From Sediminivirga luteola (GTDB taxonomy: Bacteria > Actinomycetota > Actinomycetes > Actinomycetales > Brevibacteriaceae), in NCBI RefSeq assembly GCF_014639315.1, contig NZ_BMFY01000001.1, positions 186,001 through 250,000 of the forward strand: 64,000 bases of DNA, read 5' to 3'. A program made the position numbers and the translations under genes. The notes beneath the pieces are model-generated. The model did no database searches. It was not told the origin of the DNA and saw only the letters and a list, made by a program, of their open reading frames with translations. Positions 36,089 through 44,275 of the stretch are shown here, in pieces (the first letter of the stretch is position 1; the number at the start of each line of letters is the position of its first letter).

Positions 36089-36255
36089 CCCGAGACGCAG
36101 TACCACACGGCCGGCGCGGCGCTGACGGCGGCGCGGCTCCGGAGAGCGACTGGCCCCGAGCCGTCCGTGGGAGGGCAGGCGGAGCGCGGTCCGGCGCACC
36201 CAGCCGCGCGGCCCGCGCCCAGGACGATCCCGGGTCGCGCCCGCGGCCGGAGGGC

Positions 36256-37389
36256 TCAGCCGCCCAGGACCTCCTGCACCCAGGCGTGGAATCCGGCGAT
36301 GTGGTGCTCGCTGGGCACCAGCGCCCCGCCGCCGGCATAGGAGCGCGAGGACATCGCCGGCTGGGTCTTCTCGCAGGCGTCGAAGTCCTGCTCGTTGACG
36401 CGGTGGAACAGCTCCACCGAGCGTGAGACGTCCGTTCCGGCGTCGACCACCTCCGGCAGGAAGAGCCAGTCGCACTCGACCAGCGTGCGCGACTCCGAGA
36501 CCGGCGTCATCCGGTGCCAGATCACATGGTCCGGGACCATGTTGATGAACACCTGGGGCCGGACCGTGATGGCATAGTACTTGCGGTCCTGGTCCGGCGC
36601 GATCGTCGGCAGCGTGGACACCCCCGCCGAGCCGTCCACCGTGAATCCCCGCACCTCCTCGCCGAACGCCGCGCCGTGGATCTTCTCGCCGGCCTGGGAG
36701 GCCCACCCTTCGGCGAACTCCGGGATGACCTCGGTCAGCTCAGGGTGGATCGTCGCGCAGTGGTAGCACTCCATGAAGTTCTCGATGATGAGCTTCCAAT
36801 TGGCCTGAACATCGTAGGAGATGCGCTTGCCGACCTTGAGCCCGTCGATGCCGTAGCTGTCGATGCTGTGGGTGGTGCCCATCCGGTCGGAGACCTCGCC
36901 CAGGACCGTCTCCTCGAACGACGGCGGGTCCTCTGCGAGGCACAGCCACACGTAGCCGAGCCATTCGCGCACGGCGACCTTCCGCAACCCGTAGGACTCA
37001 CGGTCGACATCGGGCATCTTGGTCAGATTGGGCGCGGCGATGAGCGTGCCGTCCAGATCGTAGGTCCAGGCGTGGTACCCGCATTGCAGGGTGCGCGCAT
37101 TGCCGGCGTCTTCTGTGCACACGCGCATCCCGCGGTGCCGGCACACGTTGTAGTACGCGCGCAGCTGCCGGCGCCGGTTCCGGGTGACGATGATGCGCTC
37201 CCGCCCGACGGTGACCACCCGCCAGTCGCCGGGCGCGGTGAGTTCGTCCGCGCGCAGGACGCAGTTCCACATCTGCTCGAAGATCTTCTCCTGCTCCAGG
37301 GCGAACAGGTCGGGGTCTGTGTAGGAGTGCCCCGGCAGGGTCGGCATGAGCGAACCGGAGAGCGGGGCCTCGAGCTGATCGATGATCAT
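36256..37389 (-). CDS. Rieske oxygenase alpha subunit (glycine betaine/quaternary ammonium demethylase type)
   Basis: 377-aa terminal oxygenase. Rieske domain: VCRHRGMRVC and CGYHAWTYDLDG give the Cys-His pairs of the [2Fe-2S] centre (residues about 82-108). Catalytic domain: ENFMECYHCATIHPEL holds the two His ligands of the mononuclear iron. It resembles GbcA and stachydrine/carnitine demethylase-like oxygenases, which remove one N-methyl group as formaldehyde. Downstream enzymes for dimethylglycine and sarcosine make glycine betaine the best substrate guess, but proline betaine or others are possible. It is the last gene of a three-gene operon with its reductase and ferredoxin. Confidence 0.9.
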   Translation of the reverse strand: MIIDQLEAPLSGSLMPTLPGHSYTDPDLFALEQEKIFEQMWNCVLRADELTAPGDWRVVTVGRERIIVTRNRRRQLRAYYNVCRHRGMRVCTEDAGNARTLQCGYHAWTYDLDGTLIAAPNLTKMPDVDRESYGLRKVAVREWLGYVWLCLAEDPPSFEETVLGEVSDRMGTTHSIDSYGIDGLKVGKRISYDVQANWKLIIENFMECYHCATIHPELTEVIPEFAEGWASQAGEKIHGAAFGEEVRGFTVDGSAGVSTLPTIAPDQDRKYYAITVRPQVFINMVPDHVIWHRMTPVSESRTLVECDWLFLPEVVDAGTDVSRSVELFHRVNEQDFDACEKTQPAMSSRSYAGGGALVPSEHHIAGFHAWVQEVLGG

Positions 37390-37476
37390 GGGTGCTCCTT
37401 GCGGTGGATGTGAAGCGGATGAGGTGTCGTGCCCCCCGCCGGGCCGCCGGAGACCGCCGCCAGATGCAGCGGGCCC

Positions 37477-38724
37477 TCAGGCGGCGACGACGGCGGGCCG
37501 GCGCGCGCGGCCCCGGCGCCACCGGGTGACCTCGCGCGGCCGGTCCATCCCGAGGATCCCGGTCTCCTGTCCGTCCAGTTCGTAGACGAGGAGGAGGTCC
37601 GCGGTCTCGATGCCGCCGGCGCTCAGGCGGGGGTGGCCGATGAGGTGGCCGGCGGCCTGGAGCCGGACGCCGTGCTGTTCCGACCAGAAATACGGTGGCG
37701 GCAGCGCCGGCGGCCCGGAACCCAGGAGGGCGGCGCCGATGACGGTGGCGTGATCGACGGCGTCCTGCCAGTGCCCGCCCGCCGGCCGCGGCACCGGTAC
37801 CGGGCCCGATGGTTCCCAGTTCGCGCAGTCCCCGGCGGCCCAGACTCCGGGAAGCGAGGTGCGGCCGGCCGCGTCGCACAGGATGCGCCCGGCGCCGTCG
37901 AAGGCCAGGCCGGTCCCGGCGAGCCAGCCGGTGGTGGGGGCGGCGCCGAGTCCGCAGATCGCGATGTCCGCGCGCAGCTCGGCTCTCGCTCCATCGGCGT
38001 GCTGCAGCCGGACCGCGCGCAATCGCCCGCCGGCATCGGCGCTCAGGCCGTGGACGCGGGCGGGCGGGGCGAACCGGACACCGTGACGCAGGTGCAGCTC
38101 CCGCAGCGCATGCGCCGCCTCAGCGCCGATGCGGCCGGCCAGGGGAAGTGACTCCGGCGCGACGAGGGTGACTTCGGCCGCTTGCCGCGCGACGGCGGTG
38201 GCGGCAGCTTCGAGGGCGATGAAGCCGCCGCCGAGCACCGCCACGCGGGCCCCGGCGACCCGAGCCTGACGCAGGGCCACGGCGTCGTCCAGGCAACCGA
38301 GGACGAAGGCGCCCTCCGGCAGGCCGGCAGCGCCCCCGCCGACGGAATCCGCGCCGGCAGGACCCATGCCAGCGGGAATTCGCGGTGTGCAGCCGGTGGC
38401 CAGGACGACGGCCTCGGCGCGGTGGGTCGCGCCGGTGGAGGTGCGCACCGTCAGCGTGGCCGGATCCAGGGCCGCTGCAGGTGCGCCGAGCGACCACCGC
38501 GCCTGGAGCGGTGCTCCCGGATCGTCCAGCCCCAGATCGTGGGCGCTCATCGTGCCGGTCAGGAACTCCTTGCTGAGCGGCGGGCGGTCATAGGGGCGAT
38601 GCGGTTCGGCGCCGAGGATCTCGATTTCGCCGTCGTATCCGCTCCGCCGCAGCGTCGCCGCGAGCTGGAACCCGGCCAGGCCGGCGCCGACGATCAGCAC
38701 GCTGCCGGGAATGGACGCGGTCAT
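37477..38724 (-). CDS. FAD-dependent ferredoxin reductase
   Basis: 415-aa flavoprotein of the BphA4/rhodocoxin reductase type that passes electrons from NAD(P)H to the Rieske ferredoxin. Seen: FAD site LIVGAGLAGFQLAATLRRSG, RPYDRPPLSKEFL, the NAD site VAVLGGGFIALEAAATA, and the second FAD motif GVWAAGDCANWEP. The ATG at 38724 overlaps the ferredoxin stop (ATGA). Gap of 87 bases to the oxygenase gene. An unusually Ala/Gly-rich variant, but all motifs are intact. Confidence 0.9.
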   Translation of the reverse strand: MTASIPGSVLIVGAGLAGFQLAATLRRSGYDGEIEILGAEPHRPYDRPPLSKEFLTGTMSAHDLGLDDPGAPLQARWSLGAPAAALDPATLTVRTSTGATHRAEAVVLATGCTPRIPAGMGPAGADSVGGGAAGLPEGAFVLGCLDDAVALRQARVAGARVAVLGGGFIALEAAATAVARQAAEVTLVAPESLPLAGRIGAEAAHALRELHLRHGVRFAPPARVHGLSADAGGRLRAVRLQHADGARAELRADIAICGLGAAPTTGWLAGTGLAFDGAGRILCDAAGRTSLPGVWAAGDCANWEPSGPVPVPRPAGGHWQDAVDHATVIGAALLGSGPPALPPPYFWSEQHGVRLQAAGHLIGHPRLSAGGIETADLLLVYELDGQETGILGMDRPREVTRWRRGRARRPAVVAA

Positions 38725-39065
38725 GGCAGGGTCACCCCCGGCGGGAGGTTCGGCGCCGCGGTGGAGACTTCGACCCAGACCTCGCCATCGTGGACCTCCG
38801 CGCGGTGCACCCGCACGGGGCGGCGCGCCGGCGGCTGGTCCGCCTCTCCGGTCAGCAGGGAGAAGGCGCTCGCGTGGAGAGGGCATTCCACCCGGCAGTC
38901 CTCCACCCAGCCGGCGGCGAGTGAGGCATCTTGATGCGTGCACGTGTCGTCGATCGCGTGGACGGTGCCCTCCTCCGTGAGGAAGACGGCGATGGGCGGG
39001 CTGGTGTCGTCGATCCGCAATCCCTCACCGGGCTCCAGATCGTTCAGTGCGCAGACTCTCCGCAT
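38721..39065 (-). CDS. Rieske-type ferredoxin
   Basis: 114-aa soluble electron carrier with one Rieske [2Fe-2S] centre: CTHQDASL and CPLHASAFSLLTGEA provide the two Cys-His pairs. First gene of the oxygenase operon, with ribosome site GGGAGG before ATG 39065. A separate ferredoxin plus a BphA4-type reductase makes this a three-component system, unlike GbcAB of Pseudomonas, where one flavoprotein-ferredoxin supplies electrons. Confidence 0.92.
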   Translation of the reverse strand: MRRVCALNDLEPGEGLRIDDTSPPIAVFLTEEGTVHAIDDTCTHQDASLAAGWVEDCRVECPLHASAFSLLTGEADQPPARRPVRVHRAEVHDGEVWVEVSTAAPNLPPGVTLP

Positions 39066-39081
39066 GGGGGCCTCCCGCGAG

Positions 39082-39119
39082 TGTTGCTGATAGTGCAACA
39101 GTGTTCGTGATACACAACA
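39082..39119. promoter_or_regulatory. Two palindromic operators between the Rieske operon and its IclR gene
   Basis: TGTTGC-N7-GCAACA (39082-39100) and TGTTCGTGATACACAACA (39102-39119) lie side by side in the divergent promoter region. The GTGATACA core and the GTT/AAC ends recur at 40145-40167 before the dimethylglycine oxidase gene. Probable IclR sites. Confidence 0.7.
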
Positions 39120-39210
39120 ATTGTGATCCCGCTCACAGGGGGTTCGTCAAGGGGGTCTGGCGGTTTGTGGGAGGATTTCACCTGAGCGAAACACGTTGAG
39201 GAGGCCGTCG

Positions 39211-40017
39211 ATGGACCGCGAGCGCACCGAACGCCCGATGGAACCAGGGCTGGTGCAGTCGGTCGACCGGGCGGCGCGCATCCTGGAACTCCTGAGCGAG
39301 CAGCCCGCCATGGGTGTCAGCGAGGTCTCCCGGGAGCTCGGTGTGCACCGGTCCACCGCGTTCCGCCTGCTGGCCACGCTGGAGGCGCGCAACCTCGTCG
39401 AGCAGGTCGATGTGCGCGGGGACTACCGGCTCGGTCTGGGCGTGCTGCGGATGGCCGGGGCGCTCACCGCTCGCAGCGACCTCACTCGCGATGCGCAGGC
39501 CTGCTGCGACGAGATGGCCGGCCGGCTGAACGAGACCATGAACGTGTCCATCTTCGACGCCGATGCGGCGGTCACCATCACGCAGGCCTCCGGGGACCAG
39601 ATGATCGGCGTGGCCCGACAGTACGTGGGTCAGCGCGTGCCCCTGCACGCGACCTCCACCGGCAAGCTCCTGCTGGCGCACGCCGGCCTGAGCGAGCAGC
39701 AGCGGGTCCTGACCGCGCCGCTGGAGAGGTTCACCGCCTCGACGATCGTGGAGCCCGCGCAGCTGGCCGCGGAACTCGAACGCGTCCGTGAGCGTGGCTG
39801 GGCCACCGCGGTCGCGGAGTGGGAGGAGGGCACGAACGCCGTGGCCGTCCCGGTGCGCGGCGCCGGTGGCGCGGTGATCGCGGCTCTCTCCGTCACCGCC
39901 CCCAGCTATCGCCTGCCCGAATCGGGTTTCGAGGATGTCGTCGCGGCCCTGCGTGAGGGCGCCGATGACCTGGGCGCTCGTTCGGGATACCTGCGACCGG
40001 AGTCCGCAGCGCACTGA
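39211..40017 (+). CDS. IclR-type regulator of the betaine module
   Basis: 268-aa IclR-family regulator: helix-turn-helix with EVSRELGVHRSTAFRLLATL (residues about 33-52) and the effector domain ending in VPVRGAGGAVIAALSVTAP. It sits between the divergent Rieske operon and the dimethylglycine oxidase operon. Related palindromes are present in both promoter regions, so it is the likely regulator of both. The start is ATG 39211 with GAGGAGG nine bases upstream; a TTG at 39196 is less likely. Confidence 0.92.
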   Translation: MDRERTERPMEPGLVQSVDRAARILELLSEQPAMGVSEVSRELGVHRSTAFRLLATLEARNLVEQVDVRGDYRLGLGVLRMAGALTARSDLTRDAQACCDEMAGRLNETMNVSIFDADAAVTITQASGDQMIGVARQYVGQRVPLHATSTGKLLLAHAGLSEQQRVLTAPLERFTASTIVEPAQLAAELERVRERGWATAVAEWEEGTNAVAVPVRGAGGAVIAALSVTAPSYRLPESGFEDVVAALREGADDLGARSGYLRPESAAH

Positions 40018-40144
40018 GGGCCAGATCCTCGGTGCCTGCTGCGTGCCGCGCGGCGGGCTGCCGGCGTTACGTCCCGGTAAACAGTTCCGCCGGATCCCTT
40101 GTGCTCGTCGGCACGGCTTCCGTACGCTCGTTGCATCATGCACA

Positions 40145-40167
40145 GTTGCGTTCTGTATCACGCAACA
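40145..40167 (+). promoter_or_regulatory. Candidate IclR operator before the dimethylglycine oxidase gene
   Basis: GTTGCG-N10-CGCAAC (40145-40166) is a perfect 6-bp inverted repeat. Its complement reads TGTTGCGTGATACAG, nearly the same core as the site at 39102-39119. It lies about 40 bases before the gene start. Confidence 0.7.
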
Positions 40168-40207
40168 GTATCGGCGTCTCGAGTGACGCCCGGCAAGGAG
40201 CGGCCGC

Positions 40208-42757
40208 ATGGGAGCACAGCCACGCATCGTCGTCATAGGGCTGGGGGTAGTCGGCGCCGCCCTCGCCGATGAACTCGTGCTGCGGGGGATGGCGCGGGTC
40301 ACCGTGATCGATCAGGGCCCGCTCTACGTCACCGGCGGATCCAGCTCCCACGCCCCCGGATTCGTCTTCCAGACCACCCCCAGCCGCACCATGAGCCTGC
40401 TGGCCCAGCGGACCCTGGCGAAACTGGACGGCCGCACGCTGCCCGACGGCAGCTGGGTGGCGCGCCGCACCGGCGGCCTGGAAATCGCGACCACACCCGA
40501 ACGGCTGCGGGAGCTGCGCCGCAGGCACGGCCTCGCCTCCTCCTGGGGCATCCCGTCCCGGCTGGTCGACGCCGAGGAAGCGGCCAGGCTCTGGCCCGGC
40601 CTGGACCCCGGCCCCGTCCTGGGCGGGTTCTTCACCCCCACCGACGCGGTGGTCAAAGGCGTGCGCGCGGTCGAGTGGCAGGCGCGCCGCGCCGCGGACG
40701 GGGGCGCCCGGATCGTGGGGAGCACCCGTGCGGTGGGGCTGCGCACCGCGCACGGCCGCGTGACCGGCGTCGAGGTGGTCCCGGTCCGGTCAGGGCCACC
40801 GGATGACCGGCGAAGCGAGATCATCGACGCCGATGTGGTGATCGCCTGCGCGGGCCTGTGGGGTCCGGGTCTGACGCGCGAGCTGCTGGGCGTGGAGCTG
40901 CCCATGCAGCCGATGGAGCACGGTTTCGGCTTCAGCGAGCCCCTGCCGGCGCTGAGCGGCATCGGCGAGGCGGAGGAGGTGCGCCGCCCCATGCTGCGCC
41001 ACCAGGACCACGCCATGTACCTGCGCGAATGGGGCGACCGGATCGCCATCGGCGCCTATGAGCACCGCCCGATCCCGGTGCAGCCGGAGGGCATCGCCGG
41101 CCCGGACGAGTTCGCCGCGACCGGAATCCACCCGGCCGTTCACCCCTTCACCCCGGAGGACTTCGCGCCCACCTGGCGGGAAGCACAGCGGCTGCTGCCG
41201 GAGCTGCGCGAGGCCCGGCTGGATGCCTCCCGGGCGTTCAACGGCATCTTCTCCTTCACCCCCGACGGCGGTCCGCTGCTGGGGCCGGTGCCGGGCACCG
41301 CGGGGCTCTGGTCGGCGCAGGCCGTGTGGGTGACGCAATCGGCCGGAGTGGCGCAGGTGATGGCCGACTGGATCGTCCGCGACGAGCCCGGCATCGACAC
41401 CCACGGCCTCGACCTGAACCGGTTCGACCCGGCCGTGGTCAGCGCGGGCCTCACCCGGCAGCGCGGCGAGGAAGCCTATGACGAGGTCTACGACATCGTG
41501 CACCCCCGCGCCTCGACCGCGCGGATGAGGGGCATGCGCACCCCGCCGTTCCACGACCGCCAGGCCGCGCTGGGCGCCGTCTTCGCCGAGGCCGGCGGCT
41601 GGGAGCGGCCGCTGTGGTACGAGGCGAACGCTGGCCTCCTGCAGGATGCGGAACTGCTACGGGCCGGCCCGTATCCCGTTCGCGACGCCTGGGCCGGGCG
41701 GCACTGGAGCCCCATTGCCGCGGCTGAGGCCAGGGCGGCACGGGCCCGTGCCGGGCTGTTCGACATCTCCTCGCTCATGCGGGTCCAGGTCGCGGGGGAC
41801 GGGGCTACCGAGGCGCTCTCGCGGCTGCTGAGCAGGCCCGTGGGCAGGCCGGGCAGGATCGTCTACGCCCTGCTCCTAGATCGCAACGGGGGCGTCCTTT
41901 CCGACGTCACGGTCACCCGCCTCGGGGAGGAGGAACTCCAGCTCGGGGTCAACGGGCCCCTGGACACCGCCTGGCTGCGGGAGCGGCTACCCGGGCATCT
42001 GAGCGTCCGGGTGGTCTCCTCCGGGGCCTGCGGCCTGGGGCTGTGGGGACCGAAGGCAGCGGCGATCCTCGACGTCCTGGCCGCCGAGGACCGGCAGGAC
42101 ACCGGCTTCGGCTTCTACCAGGCCCGGCAGATGCGCCTGGCCGGCCTGCCGGTGCTGGCCCAGCGGCTCAGCTACGTCGGTGAGCACGGCTGGGAACTCT
42201 ATACGCCGGCGGAGTTCGGCCGGGCGCTGTGGGATGCGCTGTGGCAGGCCGGCCGGGAGCATGGGCTCGTCGCCGCCGGCAGGCGCGCCTTCGAGAGCAT
42301 GCGGCTGGAGAAGGGCTACCGGATGTGGGGTGCCGACCTCACCCGGGAGGACACCCCAGCGGAAGCCGGCCTCGGCTTCGCCGTGCGAGAAGGGCACTCC
42401 CCGGCCGCCGATGCCGCCCTGACCGCCCCCGTGCGGCGCCGGCTGGTCTGCCTGCTGCTGGACGATCCGGCCGCCGTGGTGCTCGGGCACGAGCCGGTCT
42501 ACGCCGATGGCGGCGAGTTGGCCAGCGCGGGTAGTGAGCCGGCGGAACCGTCCGGATACGTGACCAGTGCCGATCAGGGGTACACGACCGGCACCTCGAT
42601 CGCCTACGCCTGGCTGCCGCCGCAGCTCTCGGCTCCCGGCACGGCCGTGCAGATCGAATACCTGGGCTCCCGCCTGCCGGCGCACGTCGCCGGGGAACCG
42701 GTCTTCGACCCGGAGGGCGCGCGGATGCGACCCCAGGCGGCGCGGATCCCGGCATGA
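40208..42757 (+). CDS. Dimethylglycine oxidase/dehydrogenase-like flavoprotein
   Basis: 849-aa two-part enzyme. The N-terminal DAO-type FAD domain has VVIGLGVVGAALADELVLRG and GGSSSHAPGFV; the His in HAPG (residue 48) matches the residue that carries covalent FAD in dimethylglycine oxidases. The C-terminal GCV_T-type domain (about 430-730: LFDISSLMRVQVAG, LSYVGEHGWELYTP, SMRLEKGYRMWGADLT) binds tetrahydrofolate and captures the released C1 unit as methylene-THF. Length is close to Arthrobacter dimethylglycine oxidase. The predicted step is dimethylglycine to sarcosine, between the Rieske oxygenase and the sarcosine oxidase that follows. Whether O2 or another acceptor is used cannot be told. 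Confidence 0.88.
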   Translation: MGAQPRIVVIGLGVVGAALADELVLRGMARVTVIDQGPLYVTGGSSSHAPGFVFQTTPSRTMSLLAQRTLAKLDGRTLPDGSWVARRTGGLEIATTPERLRELRRRHGLASSWGIPSRLVDAEEAARLWPGLDPGPVLGGFFTPTDAVVKGVRAVEWQARRAADGGARIVGSTRAVGLRTAHGRVTGVEVVPVRSGPPDDRRSEIIDADVVIACAGLWGPGLTRELLGVELPMQPMEHGFGFSEPLPALSGIGEAEEVRRPMLRHQDHAMYLREWGDRIAIGAYEHRPIPVQPEGIAGPDEFAATGIHPAVHPFTPEDFAPTWREAQRLLPELREARLDASRAFNGIFSFTPDGGPLLGPVPGTAGLWSAQAVWVTQSAGVAQVMADWIVRDEPGIDTHGLDLNRFDPAVVSAGLTRQRGEEAYDEVYDIVHPRASTARMRGMRTPPFHDRQAALGAVFAEAGGWERPLWYEANAGLLQDAELLRAGPYPVRDAWAGRHWSPIAAAEARAARARAGLFDISSLMRVQVAGDGATEALSRLLSRPVGRPGRIVYALLLDRNGGVLSDVTVTRLGEEELQLGVNGPLDTAWLRERLPGHLSVRVVSSGACGLGLWGPKAAAILDVLAAEDRQDTGFGFYQARQMRLAGLPVLAQRLSYVGEHGWELYTPAEFGRALWDALWQAGREHGLVAAGRRAFESMRLEKGYRMWGADLTREDTPAEAGLGFAVREGHSPAADAALTAPVRRRLVCLLLDDPAAVVLGHEPVYADGGELASAGSEPAEPSGYVTSADQGYTTGTSIAYAWLPPQLSAPGTAVQIEYLGSRLPAHVAGEPVFDPEGARMRPQAARIPA

Positions 42758-42836
42758 TCGCTACGCATGCCTTCGGACTGCGGGGGTGCGATGCACGGCC
42801 CCGCCCGGGAATCTGAACGCAAGGGAAGGAATGCGA

Positions 42837-43994
42837 GTGGAGCACTACGAGGTGATCGTCCTGGGGCTGGGGTCGATGGGCGGCGCCGCAGCACACGCCC
42901 TCGCCGGCCGCGGCGTGCGGGTGCTGGGGCTGGAGACCTTCCAGCCCGGCCACGACCAGGGAGCCGCGCATGGCGGGAGCCGCATCATCCGGCAGTCGTA
43001 CTTCGAGCATCCCGCCTATGTGCCGCTGCTGCGCCGCGCCTACGAGGGCTGGCACGCGCTGCAGGAGGAATCCGGCCGGGACATCGTCACGCTGTGCGGC
43101 GGCATCTACCTGGGCGATGAGCGCAACCAGGTCTTCGCCGGCAGCCGCGCCGCCGCTCAGGAGCACGGCTTGCCGCACGAGGTGCTCACCGCGGACGAGA
43201 TCCGCCAGCGGTTCCCCACCATGGATCCGGAAGACGATGCGCTCGGCCTGTATGAGGAGAACGCCGGCTACGTGCGCCCGGAGGAGACCACCATCGCCAA
43301 CGCCGAACTCGCCGCCGCCAAGGGCGCCGTGCTGCGATTTAGCGAGCCGGTCACCTGGTGGGGCGCCGTGGGCGGCGGCGTCGAGGTGGTCACCACGCAG
43401 GGCCGCTACGGGGCGGACCGCCTCGTCATCACGCCGGGCCCCTGGGCCCCGGAAGTCCTCGCCGACCTCGGCCTGCCCCTGTCCATCCAGCGGATGGTCT
43501 TCCACTGGTTCACGCCGGACTTCTCCGCCGTCCCCTACGAGTCCTGGTCGCAGGAGCGGCATCCGGTCTATGTCGAGGAGACGCACGGCAACGAGCAGAT
43601 CTACGGCTTCCCCATGACCGACGGGCCCGAGGGCGGTTTCAAACTCGGGTTCTTCCGGCGCGGCACCCCGACCACGGCCCGCACCATCGACCGTCAGGTG
43701 TACCAGGAGGAGAACGCCGCGATGCAGGTCCGGGCCCGTCAGCTCTTCCCGCACCTGAGCGGTCCGGTGGTGCAGGCCAAGACGTGCCTGTACTCGGTGA
43801 CCCCGGACGAGCACTTCGTCATCGGCCCCCATCCCGCGCACCCGCAGGTCAGCGTGGCGTGCGGGTTCAGCGGCCACGGGTTCAAATTCGTGCCGGTGGT
43901 GGGGGAGATCCTGGCCGACCTGGCGACCACCGGGCGCACCGGACTGCCCATCGAGCTGTTCGATCCGCGGCGCGCTGCCCTCCAGGGCGTCTAG
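42837..43994 (+). CDS. Monomeric sarcosine oxidase-like N-methyl amino acid oxidase
   Basis: 385-aa flavoenzyme of the MSOX/N-methyltryptophan oxidase family that demethylates sarcosine to glycine, formaldehyde and H2O2. Seen: the FAD motif VIVLGLGSMGGAAAHALAGR, GSRIIRQSYFEHPAYVPL, and AKTCLYSVTPDEHFVIG, whose Cys is the covalent FAD attachment point of the family. I chose GTG 42837 (AAGGGAAGGA six bases upstream; the product MEHYEVIVLG fits the family); ATG 42831 sits directly on the ribosome site. About 80 bases after the dimethylglycine oxidase gene, probably the same transcript. Together they finish betaine demethylation to glycine. Confidence 0.9.
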   Translation: MEHYEVIVLGLGSMGGAAAHALAGRGVRVLGLETFQPGHDQGAAHGGSRIIRQSYFEHPAYVPLLRRAYEGWHALQEESGRDIVTLCGGIYLGDERNQVFAGSRAAAQEHGLPHEVLTADEIRQRFPTMDPEDDALGLYEENAGYVRPEETTIANAELAAAKGAVLRFSEPVTWWGAVGGGVEVVTTQGRYGADRLVITPGPWAPEVLADLGLPLSIQRMVFHWFTPDFSAVPYESWSQERHPVYVEETHGNEQIYGFPMTDGPEGGFKLGFFRRGTPTTARTIDRQVYQEENAAMQVRARQLFPHLSGPVVQAKTCLYSVTPDEHFVIGPHPAHPQVSVACGFSGHGFKFVPVVGEILADLATTGRTGLPIELFDPRRAALQGV

Positions 43995-44074
43995 CTGCAT
44001 CCGGCCGCGAGGCCGGTTGATCTGCCGGCCTCGCGGAGGGCTGGCATCCGCGTGGCCGGGTACTTCCCGGGAAT

Positions 44075-44140
44075 CCCACGGCTGTTTCGAATTCCCGTGG
44101 CTGATCTGCGGTGGCGATTCGAGACCGAAGTGGGTTTTCG
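44075..44140 (+). repeat. Dispersed palindromic repeat, family 1, copy 2
   Basis: CCCACGGCTGTTTCGAATTC (44075-44094), then CCCGTGGCTGATCTGCGG and a tail ending GTGGGTTTTCGG. It matches the complement of 2519-2587 before ilvD over about 65 bases. Here the right arm is diverged, so the hairpin is weaker. It lies 140-200 bases before murA. Confidence 0.7.
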
Positions 44141-44275
44141 GCGGTAGGCGGCGCGAGCGCGTCAGCGGGGGATGTGGGCTTCCCGGGCGTGCGGGAGGGC
44201 CGGAAATCGAGCGTGCGGGACGGTCAGAAATCTTCGGTAGCATCGAACAGTCACTGACCGATCCAAGGAGCGTCA

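Noticed and set aside
43995-44275. Riboswitch before murA
   Set aside because: The structured sequence is explained by the dispersed repeat that also occurs before ilvD; no known riboswitch consensus could be recognised by eye.
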